From the IMG/VR virus record IMGVR_UViG_3300030389_000234, positions 1 to 57,579 of that record: a DNA stretch of 57,579 nucleotides; one strand, 5' to 3'. Shown in pieces: positions 8,119-15,621 of this stretch; the first letter of the stretch is position 1, and the number at the start of each line of letters is the position of its first letter. The notes beneath the pieces are model-generated. The model had not been told where the DNA came from and did no database searches. It saw only the letters and a list, made by a program, of their open reading frames with translations. The DNA comes from a virus. Both the position numbers and the translations under genes were made by a program.

Positions 8119-9667
8119 AGGTTGTATCACTAGCTTGAAACCCTGTGTTTGAAACAGGTGTATAATCAAACAAACTACTTTTTGGTCTTGTCATAACACC
8201 ATACCTTAAAGCATCATAAAGGTGGTCTTCTGATTTTGTATCTACATCCTCTGGATTATTTTTATCTAAAGGTATAGCCGGTAATTGAGAAATTAAATTT
8301 TTACAACTATCGAAGATTATCATTCTAGGTTCTTCTGTAAACTCATCTACCTGCAGTCTTCTGTGTATTTCATTTTTACCTGAAACACGAGATCCTTTTG
8401 ACCTATCTGCTGGTCTCCATCTACAACCACGAACAATCATCTGTTCTGCTAGACTTGGGCCAGTGTCTCCACGTTTGTGCCACAATGAAGAGTCAAGAAC
8501 ACCATAACGTATTTTTTCTTCTGACTCTGTTTCTAAAATCATATCAGCTAGATCTGTTGCAAGAACTTTACTGACGTACATTTCACGATATACAATTAAC
8601 TGCTCATCAGGTGCAACTGCTATCCATACAACTCCGGTATAAGAACCATAACCATAGTCACACGCTCTAAACTTAGGCCAGTTATTTGGAATATCAAAAG
8701 GTTCTACAACATGAATCTTTCGATTAAACTCTGGAAATGCTGCACCTTCATTTATATCCCAGTCACCTTCTAACAACTGTCTGCGTTGGTGTTCTGGTAA
8801 CGACAGAAGATTAGCTTCGTACATTCCATCATCTGCAAGGTAAGGGTTGTCAAATAAGTTAGCAGGTATAAATCTACGTTTAAATAACGGTTCACCTTCT
8901 TTAGTGTGACCTTTAGGCCAAGAGATAACTTCACCGGTATCTGAGTCTGTAGCCCAAAAAGATTTATTAGGTGTATCTGGGTCTATAAAAGTTTTTTTAA
9001 CCCATTGATGGCCGGGACCACCGGGGTTACTAGTAGCTCTCATGTATAAAGGTAGCCCACTAGCTTTGGTTGTACGAAGACGTGACCTCATATAATTCCA
9101 AGGATAGGGTGTAGGCCATTGCGTTAATTCGTCAAAACCAATCCAGTTAAATGCTTGCCCTTGATATCTCATAACGTCATCGTCACGATCAAGGTAAGAC
9201 ATCCAGAGTGTAGCTCCACTAGGGGCTACCCAAGTCTTATCTCGTTCCATAAACTTGATACCGGGAATTGCTTTAGGATATAACTGTTTAGAGACAGAGA
9301 TAAGTTCCCTCAGCTCTTCGGTGCTTCTACGTACTAAAAGCATACGAGCATTTGGATTGTTTAAGTATCTTACAGGATCAGCAACCATTGCATATGATTT
9401 ACCACCACCTGCAGATCCTCCATACAAAACTTCCTGTTCTGTTGAAGCTAGAAAGTCTGTTTGTGGACCGGGATTAGGTTCAAAGATTACTTCTCTTTGT
9501 ACCTGTTCTACTTCAATGTCCGGTGTGCTGATCGGAGTCGCTGGTTTCAACTCTACGTCTTGCACCAATTCTTTCTTTTTCGAGCTTCTCCGCCTTTTCT
9601 GCTGCCTCTTTGTACCTTTGGGCATAGAAATCTTGGACTGAAGCTGCGTTCTTACGTCTTTGCTCAA
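8108..9667 (-). CDS. terL: Terminase large subunit
   Basis: ATP-driven DNA packaging motor and headful or site nuclease, 519 residues. Walker A GGSAGGGKS at residues 83-91, Walker B WIGFDE at about 175-180, and a C-terminal RNase H-like nuclease beginning near Asp337 (ACDYGYG) with later acidic residues near SEDHLYDAL. The first 35 residues are very basic. An internal Met at residue 15 is an alternative start. The gene overlaps the upstream helix-turn-helix gene by 155 bases in a different frame. Confidence 0.95.
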   Translation of the reverse strand: MSKDVRTQLQSKISMPKGTKRQQKRRRSSKKKELVQDVELKPATPISTPDIEVEQVQREVIFEPNPGPQTDFLASTEQEVLYGGSAGGGKSYAMVADPVRYLNNPNARMLLVRRSTEELRELISVSKQLYPKAIPGIKFMERDKTWVAPSGATLWMSYLDRDDDVMRYQGQAFNWIGFDELTQWPTPYPWNYMRSRLRTTKASGLPLYMRATSNPGGPGHQWVKKTFIDPDTPNKSFWATDSDTGEVISWPKGHTKEGEPLFKRRFIPANLFDNPYLADDGMYEANLLSLPEHQRRQLLEGDWDINEGAAFPEFNRKIHVVEPFDIPNNWPKFRACDYGYGSYTGVVWIAVAPDEQLIVYREMYVSKVLATDLADMILETESEEKIRYGVLDSSLWHKRGDTGPSLAEQMIVRGCRWRPADRSKGSRVSGKNEIHRRLQVDEFTEEPRMIIFDSCKNLISQLPAIPLDKNNPEDVDTKSEDHLYDALRYGVMTRPKSSLFDYTPVSNTGFQASDTTFGY

Positions 9668-9941
9668 GTTTTACCCTTTTAAATAAACCTACATGAGAAA
9701 TCATTCTACCAGAGGTTGTACTTAACCAAGCAGCTACTTCTCTATAACTATATCTTTTTAAATGTTTCTTAGCTTCTTCAAAAAGTTCTAGTTCTTCTGG
9801 TATTGGTAGTAGAATATCCTGATCTTCTGGGTCTTGTTTGTAACCAAAAGGTATTGTTCTACCTATTCTTACTACTGGAACCCATTCATATTCGTTATCT
9901 ACCTTCTCAGGTTTAGGTAACTTCCAAGTTTTAGTCTTCAT
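9513..9941 (-). CDS. Helix-turn-helix protein upstream of terL
   Basis: A 142-residue protein whose middle part (about residues 60-85, YSYREVAAWLSTTSGRMISHVG) reads as a DNA-binding helix-turn-helix. The C-terminal third is a charged coiled coil. It sits between two terminase genes, overlapping the large subunit start by 155 bases and the small-subunit gene by 11 bases. It may contribute to packaging-site recognition, but this is inference from position. Confidence 0.65.
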   Translation of the reverse strand: MKTKTWKLPKPEKVDNEYEWVPVVRIGRTIPFGYKQDPEDQDILLPIPEELELFEEAKKHLKRYSYREVAAWLSTTSGRMISHVGLFKRVKLEQRRKNAASVQDFYAQRYKEAAEKAEKLEKERIGARRRVETSDSDQHTGH

Positions 9942-10296
9942 CTGCTTTCGGTGGCAGAATAAATAAAGGGCTTTCGGATTTTACTTCGACTTTTTCTGTT
10001 TTTACAAAGCCAGCTCTATCTAAAAAGTCCTTAGCTGCTGCCATTTTCTCTTTATTGCCCAAGTCGGTGGGGTTTTCCATTACATGCATCATGGACCACA
10101 CAGCTTGTGGCCCACTTGTTGCAATAAAATCTCTAGTTTTTTCTGCAATCTGTTCTTTTAGTGGAGCCATTACAGAAGTTGTAGACACGCCATCGGCATA
10201 TCCTGCAATCTTTTTAGCTTGAACAGGATTGCCTCTAGCTTCATTAAACAATGCGTTTAAAAATGCCTGTTGTTTTTCAGTGAGTTCTCTCGCCAT
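9931..10296 (-). CDS. Terminase small subunit (probable)
   Basis: A 121-residue protein starting with LTEKQQAFLNALF and an N-terminal HTH-like region with AKKIAGYAD. This is the layout of phage terminase small subunits, which bind the packaging site and recruit the large subunit. It starts inside the DUF1127-like gene and ends inside the HTH gene. The ending is acidic. Confidence 0.7.
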   Translation of the reverse strand: MARELTEKQQAFLNALFNEARGNPVQAKKIAGYADGVSTTSVMAPLKEQIAEKTRDFIATSGPQAVWSMMHVMENPTDLGNKEKMAAAKDFLDRAGFVKTEKVEVKSESPLFILPPKADED

Positions 10297-10441
10297 AGAT
10301 TTTTTCTCTTATCTCAGACTTACCAATTCCTAAGTCTTTGAGTTCACGTTCAGATAAATTCATTAATGTTTGAAAATCTGCTCGTCTTTGTTGTGATTTT
10401 TGAATTGCTTCTAAAATTCTGTTACAATATGCTTTAAACAT
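10277..10441 (-). CDS. DUF1127-like small protein
   Basis: A 54-residue protein with the core LMNLSERELKDLGIGKSEI (residues 27-45), closely matching the DUF1127 signature (LxxLSDxxLxDIGlxRsxI). These proteins are mostly from Alphaproteobacteria, where some act in phosphate metabolism and RNA-related regulation. An AAAAGGAG site precedes the ATG. The 3' end overlaps the terminase small subunit by 20 bases. A cellular-type regulator at the head of a terminase operon is unusual. Confidence 0.8.
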   Translation of the reverse strand: MFKAYCNRILEAIQKSQQRRADFQTLMNLSERELKDLGIGKSEIREKIYGERTH

Positions 10442-10483
10442 TTTCTACTCCTTTTAAATGTTAGCCCTAACTAGGCAGGAGTA

Positions 10484-10526
10484 GTTATATTCAAATAGTT
10501 ATAACATACTATAGATAATAATGCAA
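10484..10526 (-). promoter_or_regulatory. Late promoter(s) before the terminase operon
   Basis: On the minus strand: TTGCAT, 17 bases, TATAACTA (-10 at 10498-10503), with a second TATAACTA core at 10484-10489. The latter shares ATATAACTACTC with the capsid promoter of copy 2. Downstream, 10461-10477 can form a small hairpin (GCCT/AGGGC). Confidence 0.5.
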
Positions 10527-10538
10527 CCCCGTTATGCA

Positions 10539-10904
10539 TTAAGTGGGTTGATAATGTTCTTCACCAGATAGTGTTACTTGAAAATCTGAACTGCTTTCTT
10601 CAAAGCCTATAATTTTATCACCTGCAGATAGTGCAATATACGCACCACCTTCAATAACTTTTTCATTTGTGCTTGCTGCTAAACTAACTTCATCTACAAC
10701 ACTGTGATAGGTAGTTGTAGCTGCTTCATACCACTGTATACTATATTTTTTAGCACCAGTCGCACCATTTGATATAAGTAAAAACTTAATTAACGAAACA
10801 AAATTATTAGGGCAAGTGTATATTACATCACCACTCGCCCCACCTGCTGTAGCAGATAAATTTTTTGCTGCCGTAAAATATTTTGCTGTATCAGTTGTAG
10901 CCAT
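10539..10904 (-). CDS. Small beta-rich structural protein (hypothetical)
   Basis: A 121-residue protein rich in Ala, Thr, Ser and Gly with alternating hydrophobic residues, like a beta-sandwich virion or decoration protein. No membrane segment. It is the last gene before the intergenic space and promoter of the terminase operon. Family not recognised. Confidence 0.65.
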   Translation of the reverse strand: MATTDTAKYFTAAKNLSATAGGASGDVIYTCPNNFVSLIKFLLISNGATGAKKYSIQWYEAATTTYHSVVDEVSLAASTNEKVIEGGAYIALSAGDKIIGFEESSSDFQVTLSGEEHYQPT

Positions 10905-10906
10905 AT

Positions 10907-11137
10907 TTAGCCTTTATCTGTAACAAACTCGTACAGTTTTTCTGCTTGAGCTTTTACTTCTTCTGGTGTGTACATCTTTGGAACATAGTCTTTCCAAGCT
11001 TTTAATGCGCCTTCAGAGTTTTCTTTATACTGTTCCATTGCGGCATAAGTTAATTGTAGTTGTGTATCATAAGCTTTGTCTAACATTTCTTTTGACATTG
11101 CTAATAGATCTGTTCTTATTTGATATGGATTACTCAT
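10907..11137 (-). CDS. Small helical hypothetical protein
   Basis: A 76-residue, strongly helical, amphipathic protein with the look of phasin-like or coiled-coil proteins (EMLDKAYDTQLQLTYAAMEQ). It sits three bases upstream of the next gene. No function recognised. Confidence 0.65.
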   Translation of the reverse strand: MSNPYQIRTDLLAMSKEMLDKAYDTQLQLTYAAMEQYKENSEGALKAWKDYVPKMYTPEEVKAQAEKLYEFVTDKG

Positions 11138-11160
11138 GTGTGTGTGTCTCCTGTGTGTTG

Positions 11161-11715
11161 TTATTTTTGCATACGTTTAATAATACCCTGAATCTCCCTA
11201 ATACGGGCTTCAGCACGTCTATCGTTAGTACCTCTTTTTCTAGCATTAGCTATTTTTGTACGTAACTTTCTTATTTCTGCTTTTAATTCTGCTATACGAG
11301 CTTCTTTATTTCTAGGCTTATTAACTTTAGTTTTAGATTTTTTAGTTTCTGCTGGACCTAATGCAACTAAAACCATTTTAGTAAGTTTAGCAGTAGACAT
11401 AGGTTTTTTATTAGCCTTATCTACTTCCACCTTTTCATCAAGAGTTCCTCGATTTTTTGTTGGTCCTTGAAGAGGTCCGGGTTTTTTCTTAGGTCTAACC
11501 TTTGGTCTTGGTATTGGTTTAGGTGCAGCCTTTTTTAAATCACCTGCATAGACAGCTGCCATTACTTTACCATCTTTATTAGTATAGTAAAGTGATCCAG
11601 CCTTTTTAGCTGCAGCTATACTTTTATAGTTTTTAGCCTTAGCTTTTTCTTTAGTAAGCGTAGAACCTTTGGCTTTTATTTTACTATTTAAATAGTCTTT
11701 AAGTGACATAGCCAT
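11161..11715 (-). CDS. Lysine-rich basic protein
   Basis: A 184-residue protein with long Lys/Arg/Pro/Ala stretches (KPIPRPKVRPKKKPG) and a C-terminal charged helix of about 50 residues. The high positive charge suggests nucleic-acid binding or packaging with DNA. The 23 bases between it and the next gene are a TG-rich run. Family not recognised. Confidence 0.65.
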   Translation of the reverse strand: MAMSLKDYLNSKIKAKGSTLTKEKAKAKNYKSIAAAKKAGSLYYTNKDGKVMAAVYAGDLKKAAPKPIPRPKVRPKKKPGPLQGPTKNRGTLDEKVEVDKANKKPMSTAKLTKMVLVALGPAETKKSKTKVNKPRNKEARIAELKAEIRKLRTKIANARKRGTNDRRAEARIREIQGIIKRMQK

Positions 11716-11726
11716 GTTGCTGTTCC

Positions 11727-12095
11727 TTACTTGTAAGTATTTTTGGCAGTCTTAATACCTGTATTCATTGTACCTGTAGACTTAACCATACCACCTTGGT
11801 TGTACATAGCAACTCTACCACCTTTAGCGTATGCTTTCTTCTTCATAGCACCGCCCTTGGCCATACCTTTTTTCTTCATCATGGCTCCACCTTTAGCCAT
11901 GCCTTTCTTTTTCATCATGCCACCTTTGTTCATCTTACCTTTACCATCGGCAGCATAAAATGGAACCATATCTCCATCTTTATTCTTAACCATTTTAAGA
12001 CCACCGGCTGCATAACCTTTCTTTTTCATACCGCCTTTAGCCATACCTTTTTTCTTCATGCCACCCATTGCGTAGCCTTTTTTCTTCATTTTCAT
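11727..12095 (-). CDS. MKKKGxAxGG tandem-repeat protein
   Basis: 122 residues built almost entirely from units of the type MKKKGMAKGG, at least six imperfect copies at residues 1-95, interrupted near residues 34-52 by a segment with DGDMVPFYAADGKGK. It has extreme Lys/Gly/Met content and almost no acidic residues. Such proteins occur in marine phages without known function. DNA or RNA condensation is a guess from charge. It overlaps the upstream gene by four bases. Confidence 0.75.
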   Translation of the reverse strand: MKMKKKGYAMGGMKKKGMAKGGMKKKGYAAGGLKMVKNKDGDMVPFYAADGKGKMNKGGMMKKKGMAKGGAMMKKKGMAKGGAMKKKAYAKGGRVAMYNQGGMVKSTGTMNTGIKTAKNTYK

Positions 12096-12772
12096 GATTC
12101 TTCCTCACTATATAGATTGTTAAAAACTCGTTGCGTATCCCAAACATAGTCTACGTGTTCTTTCGAGTTGTATATATGTTGATTTGGCCTAAAGTCAGGA
12201 GCACCTTCTCCTGTTTCAAACCAAGCTGGGTGAGTTACTCTCACTCTGTTATTGGGTAACGCAACCATGTTACCAGTATATTCTCCAGCGTCTAACAACT
12301 CTAATACGTGAGATTGTTTGTGTTGCGCTGGGTCATCTGCAACTTCACTGTCTGTGTAGTCTACAGTAAAATAATATTTAGCTGGGTAGAACTCTCCATC
12401 TACCTTTGCAATCCAAGGAGCTGGAGTTGCTCTTTCTAATTTATACACACTGTGGTGGTGCGACATACAATCCCAAGGTTGAGCTAGATATGGTGGTAAC
12501 TCTTCTGGCCAATCTTCTAGGGGGGTGTCTGCCACCAGAGCTACAAGAGGTAATCTAGCCCACATCGCACCACCATGTATATTGGGGCTATCACTATCAT
12601 CAGACTCGCAGCCTGTAAAAATAACTTGAAAGCTGAGAGTCCGGTTTGGCATAGTAGTGACACCAATGACCATGCAATGTAAAAACTCTCCATGATACTC
12701 TTCTAAGTTTTTTGTATATTCTCTTCTAACCCACGCTTTAAAGTGAGGAATGCTACTTGTTAGATACGCCAT
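12092..12772 (-). CDS. Hypothetical protein, 226 aa
   Basis: An acidic, aromatic-rich globular protein without membrane segments. It has many His and Trp residues (MSHHHSVY, WDCM) but no catalytic motif I can name. Translationally coupled on both sides through short overlaps with the basic-protein genes. Function unknown. Confidence 0.7.
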   Translation of the reverse strand: MAYLTSSIPHFKAWVRREYTKNLEEYHGEFLHCMVIGVTTMPNRTLSFQVIFTGCESDDSDSPNIHGGAMWARLPLVALVADTPLEDWPEELPPYLAQPWDCMSHHHSVYKLERATPAPWIAKVDGEFYPAKYYFTVDYTDSEVADDPAQHKQSHVLELLDAGEYTGNMVALPNNRVRVTHPAWFETGEGAPDFRPNQHIYNSKEHVDYVWDTQRVFNNLYSEEES

Positions 12773-13052
12773 CTTTTTTATGTTTCCTTCGCAAGTCTGC
12801 TTTAGCTTCTTTAAATAATCTAGCTATTGCAGTTTTCCCCATTACTTTAGCACGTTGTTCGGCCACTGTCAAGATCTGAATCTTCCTTGCGTAAGGTTTT
12901 TTTATCTTTTTTACTTTTGCTATAGTAGCTTTTGCATCAGCTATAGTAGCAAACTTTATTGATACTGTGTCTTTTGGGTTTTCGTCTGTATATAATCTAC
13001 GACCAGAACCTTTAGGTTTTTTACCTGTACCTACTTTAGGATCTTTAGCCAT
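12753..13052 (-). CDS. Basic hypothetical protein, 99 aa
   Basis: 99 residues, highly basic, with an N-terminal Gly/Lys-rich tail (GTGKKPKGSGRR) and a helical body. The type recurs in marine phages, but I cannot assign a role. It overlaps the next gene by 20 bases and touches the preceding one (13052). Confidence 0.65.
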   Translation of the reverse strand: MAKDPKVGTGKKPKGSGRRLYTDENPKDTVSIKFATIADAKATIAKVKKIKKPYARKIQILTVAEQRAKVMGKTAIARLFKEAKADLRRKHKKDGVSNK

Positions 13053-13375
13053 TACTTCTTTTTACCTTTTGGTTTTACACCACGTTTTTTCATATTAATA
13101 GCTATAGCTGCTTGTCGGGCAAGACCACCCTTAGCGGCTCTAAATCGTTTTGTCTTTTCTGCGATTTTCTTAGGTTGAGCCACATGCTGCTTACCTGCCT
13201 TCGTGCCTTTTCGTTTAGCTCTGGTTGTAGCGGCATACTCAGCACTGCTAAGAGACTTAATAGCCGCAGTAGGTAAATAACGCTCACCAGTCTTAGCACT
13301 AGGCTTACCACTTTTGGTTCTCCACTTTTGTTTTGTCCAAGACTTTAGGCTTTTTTGTGATTTAGAAAGTGCCAC
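13052..13375 (-). CDS. DUF5872-like basic protein
   Basis: 107 residues with the stretch LKSWTKQKWRTKSGKPSAKT followed by a YLP.AAI..LS..EYAATT core, which matches a conserved phage family I recall as DUF5872. Very basic; function unknown. It starts at GTG, immediately after the TAG of a 24-codon micro-ORF, and no good ribosome-binding site is visible, so coupling to that ORF is plausible. Confidence 0.65.
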   Translation of the reverse strand: MALSKSQKSLKSWTKQKWRTKSGKPSAKTGERYLPTAAIKSLSSAEYAATTRAKRKGTKAGKQHVAQPKKIAEKTKRFRAAKGGLARQAAIAINMKKRGVKPKGKKK

Positions 13376-13450
13376 CTAACAACACTCACAATCTGGATTA
13401 CATTTACGATTTGTCAAGGCACACCAAAGTCTCCTTAAATACCTTCTCAT
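13376..13450 (-). CDS. Cys-rich micro-ORF (24 aa)
   Basis: 24 codons, basic at the N terminus and ending CNPDCECC. Its ATG overlaps the stop of the upstream 59-residue gene (ATGA), and its stop abuts the GTG of the next gene. It may be a real micro-protein or only a translational relay; conservation would decide. Confidence 0.4.
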   Translation of the reverse strand: MRRYLRRLWCALTNRKCNPDCECC

Positions 13451-13626
13451 TTGTATCCTCCCCCTTTTGCTTTGTATTGTTTGGCAACCATTTGCGCTTT
13501 TCTCGCAGACCATTGTCCGGGCTTGCCACCTTTGCTACCGGCTTTAACTCTGTTGAATATACTTTTCCTGAGACCCGGTTTGGTGTAATTACCAGCAGCA
13601 TTTACTGTACTTTTTTTCTTAGCCAT
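13447..13626 (-). CDS. Small basic protein (KAGSKGGKPGQWSARKAQ family)
   Basis: 59 residues, starting MAKKKSTVNAAG and containing KAGSKGGKPGQWSARKAQ and a C-terminal KAKGGGYK. This is a recurring small basic family in phages. A ribosome-binding site (GGAGTTCCT) precedes the ATG. A longer frame at 13404-13601 lies out of phase and is rejected as a shadow. Confidence 0.65.
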   Translation of the reverse strand: MAKKKSTVNAAGNYTKPGLRKSIFNRVKAGSKGGKPGQWSARKAQMVAKQYKAKGGGYK

Positions 13627-13639
13627 TAGGAACTCCTAA

Positions 13640-13987
13640 TTAAAATGAAAACTTTACACCCATTGTAATATCACCAAATTTAAAGTCTGCATCTGACGAT
13701 ACTTCTGTGTAAGTTGTTAGACCTTTCCAAGCATATTCAGCTTTCCAGTCTACACCGGTAAAGATATCACCGTTGTTAATGTCTAATACATCTACAGTTG
13801 TTTCAGCAGAAAGAGCGGCTCCGTATGCACCCATACTTAGTTTAGGGGTAACATCCAGTTCCCATGTTTCTGTTCCTGTTGTATAACTCATATCTGTTTC
13901 GGCACCAACAGATAATCCATATCCAATATCCATAGCCGACACTGATGTTCCTGCAACTAATGTAGTTGCTAGTAATAACTTCTTCAT
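13640..13987 (-). CDS. Exported outer-membrane beta-barrel-like protein
   Basis: 115 residues. Clear signal peptide MKKLLLATTLVAGTSVSA with cleavage expected after residue 18. The mature part consists of alternating amphipathic strands and ends with a terminal Phe (MGVKFSF), the beta-signal used by the BAM complex. About eight short strands are visible, so it resembles a small porin-like or OmpA/YfaZ-type barrel. No tail-attachment feature is seen. A role in altering the host surface, such as blocking superinfection, is inference. Confidence 0.65.
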   Translation of the reverse strand: MKKLLLATTLVAGTSVSAMDIGYGLSVGAETDMSYTTGTETWELDVTPKLSMGAYGAALSAETTVDVLDINNGDIFTGVDWKAEYAWKGLTTYTEVSSDADFKFGDITMGVKFSF

Positions 13988-13996
13988 TTTATACTC

Positions 13997-14182
13997 CTAT
14001 AAGTTTGTTCCGATTTTAACGCATGTTGGTACTGCGTATATACCTTTTGATACTAAGTCATTTGTTATAATAATAGTTTCTTGTTTACAGGCTTCCTCTA
14101 CATAAAAAGGCTCTGGCTTTGCTACAACTTGACAGGATAATGCTGATGGAGTTGTACACATTAATAATACAGCCATCCACAT
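13997..14182 (-). CDS. Small exported Cys-containing protein
   Basis: 61 residues from the ATG at 14182, which overlaps the stop of the preceding gene (TAATG). A hydrophobic N-terminus (MWMAVLLMCTTPSALSC) looks like a signal peptide, possibly a lipoprotein signal at one of two Cys. The mature part has two further Cys. Located between the endolysin cluster and the outer-membrane-like gene, it could be a small outer spanin, but this is unproven. Confidence 0.5.
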   Translation of the reverse strand: MWMAVLLMCTTPSALSCQVVAKPEPFYVEEACKQETIIITNDLVSKGIYAVPTCVKIGTNL

Positions 14183-14466
14183 TACCAAGCCTTACAAGAC
14201 CAGTAACGTGCAGTAAACTTGTCAGTTGCTGTATCACAGTTATGTCTTGCCCTAAAACTTTTACGTCTTCCCGGCTGATCTTTTTTAATACTCATATTAG
14301 GATCACCAAAACGAACAATCTTTACCTCTTTGCCTTTCTTGGCAAGGACAGCAGATTTTTTAGATCCACCGGGAGTTTTCTTTGGTTTATTATAACCCGG
14401 AAATGTTTCACCCCGATATTTTAGTTTGCCACTAGGTAGACGTTCTACGTCTTTGGTTGTTGCCAT
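14182..14466 (-). CDS. Conserved basic protein with RRKSFRARHNC motif
   Basis: 94 residues. Its C-terminal half has the motif GRRKSFRARHNC and the ending ARYWSCKAW, a conserved phage family I recall as DUF6321. The spaced Cys/His may bind metal. Function unknown. It lies two bases from the endolysin gene. Confidence 0.65.
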   Translation of the reverse strand: MATTKDVERLPSGKLKYRGETFPGYNKPKKTPGGSKKSAVLAKKGKEVKIVRFGDPNMSIKKDQPGRRKSFRARHNCDTATDKFTARYWSCKAW

Positions 14467-14468
14467 AT

Positions 14469-14924
14469 CTACACCATCAATTCAAAATGTGGTCCATCAA
14501 TAAAAGGTCTACGTCCCTGAGACCTACGTAGATCAATATATTCATTCATTGCATCTTCCATAGATCCTTCGTAGTCACCGATATTATCTATGTGCCAAGC
14601 TGCACCCCAACGAACTTTACATCCGACAAAGTCTGCACCTTCTTTCATAGCATCTGCCAAGTCATCATACAAGTTTAGCTCCCAAGAGCCACGACCATTA
14701 ATATAGGCCATCAGATCTACTGCCAGTCCTTCTAGGTGCTTACTCTTCATAGTCTGACTTGCACCTTTTGCCACTAATTCTTTTTGTTGTTCTACAGTTC
14801 TCATACCTTGGATAACTCCAAAGTCAGTGTTAGTTGCTGTGATAGCATGTTTAACAACTGCCACCATTCTATCGTCAACACCTTCTAGCCTGTCAAGGCT
14901 ACGTCTACTTAATTTAAATGCCAT
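14469..14924 (-). CDS. Endolysin, peptidase M15-like
   Basis: 151 residues. The motif SKHLEGLAVDL (near residue 78) supplies the His and Asp ligands and DGPHFELMV at the C terminus the last zinc His, the pattern of M15 D-Ala-D-Ala or L-Ala-D-Glu peptidases such as T5-type endolysins. It would cut peptidoglycan cross-links at lysis. No signal peptide, so it depends on the adjacent holin. It lies two bases from the holin gene. Confidence 0.88.
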   Translation of the reverse strand: MAFKLSRRSLDRLEGVDDRMVAVVKHAITATNTDFGVIQGMRTVEQQKELVAKGASQTMKSKHLEGLAVDLMAYINGRGSWELNLYDDLADAMKEGADFVGCKVRWGAAWHIDNIGDYEGSMEDAMNEYIDLRRSQGRRPFIDGPHFELMV

Positions 14925-14926
14925 AT

Positions 14927-15313
14927 CTATTTTCCAAAAAACTTAGTAGCTGATCTTACACCAAAGCTGGCAGCTACGATTACTCCAAGTGTGTAACTAT
15001 ACCACTGAGGCATAGTCTCCAAAGCAGCAAAGCCATTAGCTACAGCTGCATCTGCCCATTCAAAAGGTAAAAAGGCTAGTATTAATGGTATTGAAAACAA
15101 AATAGTTAGCCACTCGTCTTTCCACGAAGATTGGCTACCTTGTGCCATAATCTTTTCCCAATCTGCCTCACTGGTTGCACGAGACAGCATAATCTGCGCC
15201 TCAGCTTCAGCTTTGGCAACTTTTGCTTTAGTCTCTGCAGCTTTTGTTTCAACTTTTCCATTTAACCATGTTCCTGCTAAATTTGCTATAGGTCCAATTA
15301 AACCTTGTATCAT
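14927..15313 (-). CDS. Holin, 3TM-type
   Basis: 128 residues. An N-terminal amphipathic region with Ala/Lys/Glu repeats is followed by DEWLTILFSIPLILAFLPF and a second segment near residue 105. The charged linker and the SSWKDEW motif match the 3TM holin family (PF11351-like). It would permeabilise the inner membrane and release the M15 endolysin encoded next. Overlaps the EF-hand gene by four bases. Confidence 0.8.
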   Translation of the reverse strand: MIQGLIGPIANLAGTWLNGKVETKAAETKAKVAKAEAEAQIMLSRATSEADWEKIMAQGSQSSWKDEWLTILFSIPLILAFLPFEWADAAVANGFAALETMPQWYSYTLGVIVAASFGVRSATKFFGK

Positions 15314-15621
15314 TTTTTATTTCCTATTGCATTAAATCCAAAGTATGCACCAACAAGTGCTGATACAGATACGACATAGATGTTAGCAATATCTGCTATT
15401 AACATCGCTGCTGTATCCATGCCAAGTAGTGTACATAGAAAGATACCCATAGGATAGAGCACCATTCCAGATAAAGCAAACCAAGTCATGTTGCGTTGGG
15501 CATCACGCTTGGCATCTTCATCTTCCATCTTTCTACGTCTATCTTCTAAATAGATCTCACGTTCTTCGGCATCTAGTTTACCGTTCTTGTCTAAGTCGTA
15601 TTCCTCTACCATTATTCCCAA
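15310..15621 (-). CDS. EF-hand membrane protein
   Basis: 103 residues. An EF-hand-like loop DLDKNGKLDAEE (residues 9-20) could bind calcium. It is followed by a charged linker and two membrane segments (about 48-66 and 74-95). Placed directly before the holin, it may take part in lysis. Calcium control of lysis is inference only. Confidence 0.7.
   Translation of the reverse strand: MGIMVEEYDLDKNGKLDAEEREIYLEDRRRKMEDEDAKRDAQRNMTWFALSGMVLYPMGIFLCTLLGMDTAAMLIADIANIYVVSVSALVGAYFGFNAIGNKK

Noticed and set aside
11743-11958. Pro/Leu-rich frame opposite the Lys/Gly repeat gene
   Set aside because: It is the antisense shadow of AAG/GGT repeat codons, with no ribosome-binding site and against the operon direction.
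13404-13601. 65-aa leftward frame
   Set aside because: It is out of phase with the 59-residue gene at 13447-13626, which has a recognised family pattern and coupling to neighbours.
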